From an uncultured bacterium (GTDB taxonomy: Bacteria > Desulfobacterota > BSN033 > UBA1163), in the NCBI GenBank assembly GCA_938002255.1, contig CALLAL010000020.1, positions 17,089 to 81,088 on the forward strand: 64,000 bases of DNA, given 5' to 3'. The position numbers and the translations under genes were made by a program. The notes beneath the pieces were generated by a model, which was not told the origin of the DNA, did no database searches, and worked only from the letters and a program-made list of their open reading frames with translations. Below are positions 53,549-64,000 of the stretch, one piece after another; the stretch's first letter is position 1, and every line of letters begins with the position of its first letter.

Positions 53549-54990
53549 TTTAGATGGTTAAGCATTTTCCTTCCTAAAACTAATCCTCCGATGATCTCTC
53601 CTTCAAGCCCAAGATATGGAAAATTTTCTTTTCCAACAAAGAAAAGGTTTTTAGTTAGCTCTATAGGAACCACCCCTTTCCTCCAATCAAAGGGCGAATT
53701 GACTTCATATGCAAAAAAGGGATAAGACCAACAATCCAAATGGTTTTCTGCCCACGTTCGATCAATAAATTCCAAATGGTTTTCGAGAAAAGGAAAGAGC
53801 TGCTTTAAATGGTTCATCACTTCGTTTTGAAGAGACCTGAAAGTTGTCCTTTCAGAGGGCTTAAAAGGCATGAAAGCTTGGACTGTGAGTGCCCTCCTCC
53901 CCAAGGGAGCTTCGCTCTCATCCTTTAAGTCACTCAAGCTTAAAAGGAGAAGATTTCCATCTTCGTAGCTTCCATCAAGATGTTGCAGAGAAATTAAGAG
54001 GTTCTTCATCCCCACGGGTATTCCGGTTTCACGAATCCCTAAAAAGTACGGGATGACCGCATAGAGGGGTCTAATTTTTTCTGCCCATTTTGAAATAATT
54101 TTTCCTTTATTTTCAAATAGATTTAAACATTGATGCATTGGAACATTCAAAGCAAGGAGGCGAGAGTGAACCATCGGTCCTTGGCCTTTTAAAGAAATAG
54201 AGATTCCTTTTCTACGTTTGACATTGATCTTATCTATCCCATCAATTGCCTCAACCCTTCCACCTGATTGGACGAAACGGCCGAGCATTTGTTGGGTGAT
54301 TTTTTCAAAATCGAAACGTTCTATTGTTTCCTCTGGATCATCGCTTTTCAAGAGATAGGATGCCAATGAGAGAGGAAAATGACTTTTGTAGAGATTCCCT
54401 TTAAATAACATCTGAAGTTGAACGGACGTCTTAAACTCAGGGCTAAACGGGGATAGCCAATGTTCCAACCTCTTTATTGAAAATGAATTAAAAAAAAGCC
54501 ATTCTTTGATGGACCTTGACGATCGTATCGGAAAAGAGACGGGAGAGGATTCTCTCTGTTTCAATTGGGTTAGCAGGTCATAGATCCGGTCTGTCTCTTG
54601 ATAAAAAACCTCTACCTTCTTCCATTCTAAAGGAAATTCTCTTTTCCATTCCCTCCTTAATAGAGAGCGGTCTCGATAGAGATCAATCCTCGCCTGGGGT
54701 AAAATGATCTGAAAAGAGACTTCTTGCTTTGGCCTCTCTCCCCCTCCCCTCTTTCCTGAACGGTCTAATTGAAAAGGAATCTTCTGAAGGAAGTGTGTGG
54801 GGATCCATTTTTCAAAAGCATTTGAAAACGGTGTGAACCGATATCCTTCTCTTGTATAGGAAGGATGAAATCTTTTTTCTTTGATTAAAAGTACATTTCG
54901 CCTTTCTTGGATCAGCTGATTTGCTGCAATCAGACCACCCAATCCTGATCCTAAGATTATTACATCATAGAAGTTTTCTTGACGTCTCAT
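53545..54990 (-). CDS. FAD-dependent oxidoreductase, phytoene desaturase-like
   Basis: 481 residues. The N-terminal FAD-binding motif is VIILGSGLGGLIAANQL, followed by a mid-protein region of the amine oxidase/CrtI superfamily (for example IERFDFEKITQQMLGRFVQS and GGRVEAIDGI) and the C-terminal FVGKENFPYLGLEGEIIGG, where FAD-binding residues are expected. The substrate is not readable; carotenoid, retinol or other isoprenoid substrates are known for relatives. No carotenoid genes are near. Upstream of purM, no shared operon is evident. Confidence 0.8.
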   Translation of the reverse strand: MRRQENFYDVIILGSGLGGLIAANQLIQERRNVLLIKEKRFHPSYTREGYRFTPFSNAFEKWIPTHFLQKIPFQLDRSGKRGGGERPKQEVSFQIILPQARIDLYRDRSLLRREWKREFPLEWKKVEVFYQETDRIYDLLTQLKQRESSPVSFPIRSSRSIKEWLFFNSFSIKRLEHWLSPFSPEFKTSVQLQMLFKGNLYKSHFPLSLASYLLKSDDPEETIERFDFEKITQQMLGRFVQSGGRVEAIDGIDKINVKRRKGISISLKGQGPMVHSRLLALNVPMHQCLNLFENKGKIISKWAEKIRPLYAVIPYFLGIRETGIPVGMKNLLISLQHLDGSYEDGNLLLLSLSDLKDESEAPLGRRALTVQAFMPFKPSERTTFRSLQNEVMNHLKQLFPFLENHLEFIDRTWAENHLDCWSYPFFAYEVNSPFDWRKGVVPIELTKNLFFVGKENFPYLGLEGEIIGGLVLGRKMLNHLN

Positions 54991-55084
54991 CCGAAGGAAT
55001 TTTCTTGAAAGACGTGGGAATCAAAGGGGGTAATAAAAAAACATTTAAATTTCTTTTCGGTCGATGGTCAGCCCACAGCGTGAT

Positions 55085-56125
55085 TCATACGTATTCGATT
55101 GGATTTTCTCCCTTTTCTGCTTTTTCAATTTCACCGATGAGAAAAGCTTTTTCCCCCATGGAATGAAGTCGATCCATTATCTCACTGGCTTCTCTATTTT
55201 TTACAATGAGGATCATACCGATCCCGTTATTGAAGGTCTTTAGCATTTCATCGTTGGGTATATTTCCTTTTTTTTGTAGAAATGGAAAAATAGGTGGTAT
55301 TTCCCAGGCTCCTTTGTGAACAATTGCCTTACACCCCTTGGGGATCGTTCTGGGTAAATTTCCAGTGATCCCCCCCCCAGTGATGTGAGCCATTCCACCA
55401 ATTCTAAACTCTTTCAGCAAGGAAAGAATCGGTTTGACGTAAATTCGGGTTGGTCGAAGAAGCTCATCTCCTAAAACTTGGCCAATTTCCTCGACCCGGC
55501 TATTGAGATCCATCCGAAGGTGTTCAAGGAGAAGTTTCCTAACCAGAGAATATCCATTGCTGTGCAGACCACTTGAGGCAATCCCAATGAGTCGATCTCC
55601 TACTGAGATGTTAGATCCATCAATCATTTGAGCAGATTCCACAATCCCTACAGCAAATCCTGCGAGATCATATTCTCCCTCTCCATAAAAACCCGGCATT
55701 TCAGCAGTTTCTCCTCCAATCAACGAACACTCTGCTTCCAGGCACCCTTTTACAATACCATCAATCACTTGAGCGGCTTTTTCTGGATCCAATTTTGAAG
55801 TCGCAAAATAATCGAGGAGAAAAAGCGGTTTCGCCCCATTCACTACAATATCGTTCACACACATCGCAACGAGATCAATGCCTACTGTATTATGACGATC
55901 CATTAGGAATGCAATCTTTAATTTTGTTCCCACACCATCCGTTGAGGAGACCAGTATTGGCTTTTTGTATTTCTCGAGATTCAATGAAAAACACCCTGCA
56001 AACCCTCCCAGATTTGTGATGACTTCAGGCCGAAAAGTGGTTTCAACCATTGCTTTGATCTTTTGGACAAAAGAATCTCCTTTTTCAATATCCACTCCCG
56101 AATCTTTATAAGAAAACCTTTCCAT
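55085..56125 (-). CDS. purM: Phosphoribosylformylglycinamidine cyclo-ligase
   Basis: AIR synthetase, fifth step of purine synthesis. YKDSGVDIEKGDSFV at the start, VSSTDGVGTKLKIA, DLVAMCVNDIVVNGAKPLFLLDYFA, GGETAEMPGFY, the ITGGGITGNLPRTIP ATP-binding loop and FNNGIGMILIV. 346 residues, full length. AGGAG precedes the ATG. Confidence 0.96.
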   Translation of the reverse strand: MERFSYKDSGVDIEKGDSFVQKIKAMVETTFRPEVITNLGGFAGCFSLNLEKYKKPILVSSTDGVGTKLKIAFLMDRHNTVGIDLVAMCVNDIVVNGAKPLFLLDYFATSKLDPEKAAQVIDGIVKGCLEAECSLIGGETAEMPGFYGEGEYDLAGFAVGIVESAQMIDGSNISVGDRLIGIASSGLHSNGYSLVRKLLLEHLRMDLNSRVEEIGQVLGDELLRPTRIYVKPILSLLKEFRIGGMAHITGGGITGNLPRTIPKGCKAIVHKGAWEIPPIFPFLQKKGNIPNDEMLKTFNNGIGMILIVKNREASEIMDRLHSMGEKAFLIGEIEKAEKGENPIEYV

Positions 56126-56382
56126 TCAAGAAACTCCTATCGATTGAAAGGGATTAAGTTCCTAAGGTTATCTTAGACTATCTCTCCTCATGAACTGGTC
56201 GACTTGGCTGACTAAAAGGCAGAGGGGTAAGAACAAGAAAAGCATTTGGAAACAGCCGATCCCATCCAGTCATCTTATAACTGTTAATAATCGAAGAGGG
56301 GTGAAATGTCAAACCCTTGCTTGCAGATTTTGATAGAACCTGTTAATTTAATTTAGTTTTAACTACTTTAAAAAGGAAAACG

Positions 56383-58607
<2,225 letters not shown>

Positions 58608-58631
58608 AATTCTTTCTCAAAGGAGGGGTTT

Positions 58632-58949
58632 ATGTTCAATGAACTCGCTTATGCAATGGGAGCACCAGGCGGAAGTGGAGGACAAGGAGGAAACCCGTTT
58701 TTAAGTTTTCTCCCTATTATTTTAATTTTTGTTATCTTTTATTTTCTCCTCATCCGACCTCAACAGAAAAGGGCTAAAGAACACCGTAACCTTTTAGCAA
58801 ACCTTAAAGAAGGAGATGAAATTTTAACCAGCGGCGGAATTTACGGAAAGATCACTGGCATCAAGGACGATAAGATTACTGTAGAGATTTCGGACAAAGT
58901 AAGAGTGAGAGTCAATCGTGGCCATATTGCAGCCGTCATTAATAAATAG
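58632..58949 (+). CDS. yajC: Preprotein translocase accessory subunit YajC
   Basis: 105 residues with one transmembrane segment (FLSFLPIILIFVIFYFLLI, about 24-42), then RPQQKRAKEHRNLL and DEILTSGGIYGKITGIKDD, typical of YajC. Associates with SecDF. The tgt-yajC order is common in Gram-negative bacteria; secD would normally follow but here a ribosomal protein operon follows instead. AAGGAGGGG precedes the ATG. Confidence 0.95.
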   Translation: MFNELAYAMGAPGGSGGQGGNPFLSFLPIILIFVIFYFLLIRPQQKRAKEHRNLLANLKEGDEILTSGGIYGKITGIKDDKITVEISDKVRVRVNRGHIAAVINK

Positions 58950-59095
58950 AAGATAGAGATCATCCCGATCGGTTGCGACTTGCAGGAGTCTATCTTTTTA
59001 GTGGCTCTGCAATCCCCAACCCTTCGGAACCATTCTTTGAAAAGCCCCTTGCTCTAAACTTTGTTTTAGGGCTATAATCCAAGAGGAGGTAAACC

Positions 59096-59452
59096 ATGAG
59101 GAACTATGAAACCATTTTTATTCTTGACCCCGATCTCGAAGAAACGGTGGCCCAATCGGCTATCGAGAAAATCAAAGGGATCATCACTCAGAGCAATGGA
59201 GAAATTCTAAAACTGGAGGATTGGGGAAAAAGAAAGCTCGCCTACGAGGTCAGAAAGAAGTCTAAAGGTCATTACATTCTTCTCCATTTTTCAGGGCCTC
59301 CTACCCTTCTCTCAGAGTTGGAGAGAAATTTCCGAGTCATGGATGCGGTCATCAAATTTCAGTCCGTTCGCCTGGACGATAAAAGTCCGGTTACATCAAC
59401 GGAACCGATTCCGGATGATCAGCCAGAGGAAACGAGTGAGGAAAGTGAATGA
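59096..59452 (+). CDS. rpsF: 30S ribosomal protein S6
   Basis: 118 residues: MRNYETIFILDPDLEE, a strand KLEDWGKRKLAYEVRKKSKGHYILLHF and an acidic C-terminal tail rich in Glu and Ser. AAGAGGAGGT precedes the ATG. Head of rpsF-ssb-rpsR; the stop overlaps ssb by four bases. Confidence 0.96.
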   Translation: MRNYETIFILDPDLEETVAQSAIEKIKGIITQSNGEILKLEDWGKRKLAYEVRKKSKGHYILLHFSGPPTLLSELERNFRVMDAVIKFQSVRLDDKSPVTSTEPIPDDQPEETSEESE

Positions 59453-59883
59453 CCCCTGCCCCTTCAAGTCAAATGGCAATCAATCAGGTGGTTCTCACCG
59501 GGAGAGTGGCAAAAAACCTCAAATTTCATCATCAACCCAATGGGACACCTGTCCTCCAATTTTCTCTCGAATTAAATAGCTCAGAGAACGTCCCTGAAAT
59601 TCCACCCGTCAAGGGACCTCAAGATTCGTGGCGCCTTAAAAAGGACGGCCACCGAACTTTGGTTCCTATTGTTGCCTACGGAACGTTAGCACAGTCCCGG
59701 TCAACAATTCAGACTGGAGACCACCTCCTGGTGGAAGGACAACTCAACCAGAGGCAATGGAAGACGCCGGAGGGAGCAATACGTGATCGAATAGAGGTGA
59801 TTGCTTCAGATCTTCGTCCAGTAAACAATTTAGAAATGATGAAAAACGATATAGGAAATGATCGATGCGAGAAAGAGAGGTAA
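59449..59883 (+). CDS. ssb: Single-stranded DNA-binding protein, short form without the acidic tip
   Basis: 144 residues with an OB-fold: [32 protein letters not shown] and [33 protein letters not shown]. Position between rpsF and rpsR is the standard ssb (or priB) place. The C-terminus ends NDRCEKER and lacks the acidic DDDIPF-like tip that normally recruits partner proteins. It may be a PriB-like or specialised paralogue. ATG 59449 is used because GAGG precedes it; ATG 59473 is an alternative. Confidence 0.85.
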   Translation: MTPAPSSQMAINQVVLTGRVAKNLKFHHQPNGTPVLQFSLELNSSENVPEIPPVKGPQDSWRLKKDGHRTLVPIVAYGTLAQSRSTIQTGDHLLVEGQLNQRQWKTPEGAIRDRIEVIASDLRPVNNLEMMKNDIGNDRCEKER

Positions 59884-59887
59884 AAGG

Positions 59888-60151
59888 ATGAAAAAACAGA
59901 CAGAAAAAGCAACTCCAGAGAGAAAGAAAAAACCCTTTTTACGGCGAAAGGTCTGCCGCTTTTGTACAGATAAGAAGCTCGATATTGATTACAAAAACCC
60001 AAGAGTTCTCCGTTATTTTATCACGGAGCGAGGGAAGATTATCCCTCGCAGAATTTCTGGGAATTGTGCGAAACACCAACGACAAATCACAGTGGCTGTT
60101 AAAAGGGCTCGAAACATCGCAATTCTTCCCTTCACGACAGCGGTACATTAA
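59888..60151 (+). CDS. rpsR: 30S ribosomal protein S18
   Basis: 87 residues: [64 protein letters not shown] core, ending in FTTAVH. It retains a CxxC and a further Cys, so it is a zinc-binding type. The ATG at 59888 lies five bases after the ssb stop. The N-terminal [15 protein letters not shown] is a basic extension. Confidence 0.96.
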   Translation: MKKQTEKATPERKKKPFLRRKVCRFCTDKKLDIDYKNPRVLRYFITERGKIIPRRISGNCAKHQRQITVAVKRARNIAILPFTTAVH

Positions 60152-60316
60152 AGCAATAGTAAAGCAATAGATTGTTGGTCTGCTCAAGATGATGATTTTA
60201 GGTTCGTCAAAGGGTAACGTTAATCGTTTCAATGTTTCTTTCCCCTTCAACGCTTTACGATCCGGGTTTCCTAACCCTAACCTTCTCACCATGATAAAGA
60301 GATCAAGGAGGTCATC

Positions 60317-60760
60317 ATGCAGGTCATTCTATTAGAAGACATCCCCTCGTTGGGAAAGATGGGAGATTTGGTAAAGGTATCCGATGGGTATGGAAGGAAT
60401 TATCTCATTCCCAAAAAGAAAGCGATTTTTGCAACCGAAAAAAACGTCAAAGCCCTACAACATGAAAAGGCCTTGGTTCAGCAACGCCTGAATAAAATGA
60501 AAAAAGATGCAATGAAAATAGCTCAAGAGATTGAGGCTCTTTCCTGCACCATTGCAAGAAAAGTTGGAGAGAGTGGAAAGCTCTTTGGTTCTGTTACCTC
60601 CATGGATATCGAAGCCTATTTGAAAGACAAAGGATTTGAGATCGACCGAAAGAAGATCCATCTTGAAGAACCAATCAAAAACATAGGCATGTTTAATGTT
60701 GCCATTAAACTTCAACCTGATATCACCGCCAATCTAAAAGTCTGGGTCGTGGAGGAATAA
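60317..60760 (+). CDS. rplI: 50S ribosomal protein L9
   Basis: 147 residues: MQVILLEDIPSLGKMGDLVKVSDGYGRNYLIPKKKA-type N-domain, a long helix (about 40-75) and a C-domain with KVGESGKLFGSVT. AAGGAGG precedes the ATG. It is two bases upstream of dnaB. Confidence 0.97.
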   Translation: MQVILLEDIPSLGKMGDLVKVSDGYGRNYLIPKKKAIFATEKNVKALQHEKALVQQRLNKMKKDAMKIAQEIEALSCTIARKVGESGKLFGSVTSMDIEAYLKDKGFEIDRKKIHLEEPIKNIGMFNVAIKLQPDITANLKVWVVEE

Positions 60761-60762
60761 GG

Positions 60763-62121
60763 ATGGAAGAGAAAGCACTCTCTTCCCATAAAATCCCCCC
60801 GCAACATCTTGAAGCAGAACAATCTGTCCTGGGTGGGATCCTTATTGAGAACGACGCCATTAATAAAGTGATGGAAATTCTCACTCCAGACGACTTTTAT
60901 CGAGAGGCCCACCGAAAAATCTTTGATGCCCTGATCTCCCTTTTCGAACGAGATGAACCTGCCGATTTGATCACCATGACCAATGAATTGCGGAAAAGAG
61001 GTCATCTGGAAAGCATCGGTGGAGCTTCCTATTTAGCGTCATTGATTGACTCTGTTCCAACGGCAGCAAATATCGAATATTATGCCAGAATCGTTAGGGA
61101 AAAGGCCGTCCTTCGTAAATTGATTGAAACCTCAACAGAGATTATCACTCAGAGCTATCAGGATCGAAGCGATGTGGAAAGTTTTCTCGATGAAGCGGAG
61201 AGGTCTATTTTTGAAATCTCCGAAAGAAGGGTCCGACCATCTTTTTATTCCATTCGACAAATCGTCAAAGATAGCCTTGATACCATCTCAAAACTTTATG
61301 AAAAGAAGGAATTGATCACAGGTGTTCCTTCGGGTTTTAAAGATCTTGATAAAATGACGGCAGGGTTTCAACCATCGGATCTCATCATCGTGGCAGGAAG
61401 GCCCAGTATGGGAAAAACCGCTTTCTGCCTGAACATCGTCCAATATGCTGCTATTGAGCGCCGGATTCCCATTGCCATCTTTTCCCTTGAGATGTCGAAA
61501 GAACAACTTGTCATCCGGATGCTCTGTTCCCAGTCCCAGGTTGATGGAAACCGCCTCCGAACGGGATTCCTTCAGGAAAGCGATTGGACCAAACTCACTT
61601 TGGCAGCAGGGACCCTCTATGACGCCCCCATCTTTATCGACGATACGGCTGCCCTCTCTGTTCTTGAATTGAGGGCTAAAGCTCGACGGCTCAAGGCCGA
61701 ACACCATCTGGGCATGATCGTCATCGACTATCTCCAATTGATGAAAGGAAGAGCAAAGGCGGAAAGCCGTCAGCAGGAGATCTCCGAAATCTCTCGTTCC
61801 TTGAAAGCATTGGCCAAAGAATTGAACATCCCTGTCATTGCCGTCTCCCAACTTAGTCGGAAAACCGAAGAGAGGCATGGAAATCGACCTCAACTCTCAG
61901 ACCTTCGGGAATCCGGTGCCATTGAACAGGACGCTGATGTCATTCTCTTTCTGTTTCGGGAAGAAGTTTATAACCGGCAAGAAGATAATCAAGGAAAAGC
62001 AGAGGTAATCATCGGCAAGCAACGAAATGGTCCGATTGGGAAGGTGGATCTGGCTTTCTTAGATCGATTTACTTCTTTCAAAGACCTTTACAAAGGAGAA
62101 GGCGGGGAGTTTTATGAATGA
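60763..62121 (+). CDS. dnaB: Replicative DNA helicase
   Basis: 452 residues. N-terminal domain PQHLEAEQSVLGGILIENDAI, a linker, and the RecA-like domain with Walker A AGRPSMGKTAFCLN, Walker B MIVIDYLQLM, AVSQLSRKTEER and LRESGAIEQDADVI. No intein or insertion is seen. It is two bases after rplI. Confidence 0.97.
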   Translation: MEEKALSSHKIPPQHLEAEQSVLGGILIENDAINKVMEILTPDDFYREAHRKIFDALISLFERDEPADLITMTNELRKRGHLESIGGASYLASLIDSVPTAANIEYYARIVREKAVLRKLIETSTEIITQSYQDRSDVESFLDEAERSIFEISERRVRPSFYSIRQIVKDSLDTISKLYEKKELITGVPSGFKDLDKMTAGFQPSDLIIVAGRPSMGKTAFCLNIVQYAAIERRIPIAIFSLEMSKEQLVIRMLCSQSQVDGNRLRTGFLQESDWTKLTLAAGTLYDAPIFIDDTAALSVLELRAKARRLKAEHHLGMIVIDYLQLMKGRAKAESRQQEISEISRSLKALAKELNIPVIAVSQLSRKTEERHGNRPQLSDLRESGAIEQDADVILFLFREEVYNRQEDNQGKAEVIIGKQRNGPIGKVDLAFLDRFTSFKDLYKGEGGEFYE

Positions 62122-62196
62122 CTTATAGTCGGTGCTCTAAGTTCTCCATTCGAAGTTTACAGAAATGCCTCGGCTCTGAACTTTTTAAAATAGACG

Positions 62197-64000
<1,804 letters not shown>

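Noticed and set aside
59049..59078. TTGCTC-N18-TATAAT promoter before rpsF
   Set aside because: The predicted start point would fall within the ribosome site of rpsF, so it is probably coincidental; a self-binding S6:S18 leader could not be recognised either.

Overview
The window reads as a chromosomal core segment of an uncultured, probably anaerobic Gram-negative bacterium of the Desulfobacterota/Deltaproteobacteria type. The grounds are type IV pilus genes pilMNOPQ beside an MglA/roadblock pair, several NtrC-class regulators with sigma-54 promoters, a four-subunit 2-oxoacid:ferredoxin oxidoreductase, thiolase plus 3-hydroxyacyl-CoA dehydrogenase, a nickel uptake/CooT cluster, and a short N-acetylglutamate synthase paired with ArgJ. 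The phylum is an inference. No prophage, IS element, CRISPR array, rRNA or tRNA was seen.

Layout. 1-1720 (minus): nickel-type cluster DUF3842 - cooT - CbiM/NikM-like permease (cut by the window edge), with two look-alike terminator-shaped leader elements. 1773-5160 (minus): 3-hydroxyacyl-CoA dehydrogenase, thiolase and a cell-wall amidase. 5338-12809 (plus): biotinyl carrier protein, nadK, recN, short argA, alr, fabH and a TldD/PmbA protein. 12864-17949 (plus): M23 peptidase, strong terminator, secA, argJ. 18019-18972 (minus): TPR protein.

19514-31042 (plus) is a motility/pilus block. A sigma-54 promoter leads into a REC-DUF4388 regulator, roadblock protein, MglA GTPase, CheW-like protein, PAS kinase and NtrC regulator, followed by pilMNOPQ. 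The arrangement suggests a signalling and polarity module for the pilus machine. 31062-37681 (minus): pyrD, pyrK, rimI, a large TPR protein, mobA, dnaJ, an FmdB zinc ribbon and a small hypothetical.

37771-46429 (plus) is the second regulatory block: a stand-alone ketosynthase, a multi-TM GAF kinase, an unusual fusion of a GAFTGA-less AAA+ domain to a degenerate kinase, an NtrC regulator, and a sigma-54-driven REC-HD-GYP protein with an unknown partner. 46463-53548 holds ccsA, the Vor/Kor oxidoreductase with an ACT protein, a Get3/ArsA ATPase, an aminotransferase, and two small unknown proteins, one behind a third sigma-54 promoter. 53545-56125 (minus): an FAD oxidoreductase and purM. 56383-64000 (plus): queA, tgt, yajC, rpsF-ssb-rpsR, rplI, dnaB, pgsA and enolase (cut by the window end).

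The most unusual items are the paired leader elements near 870-922 and 1634-1680, the EBP/pseudokinase fusion at 41232-42803, and the three almost identical sigma-54 promoters that tie the two regulatory blocks to a 61-residue unknown protein.
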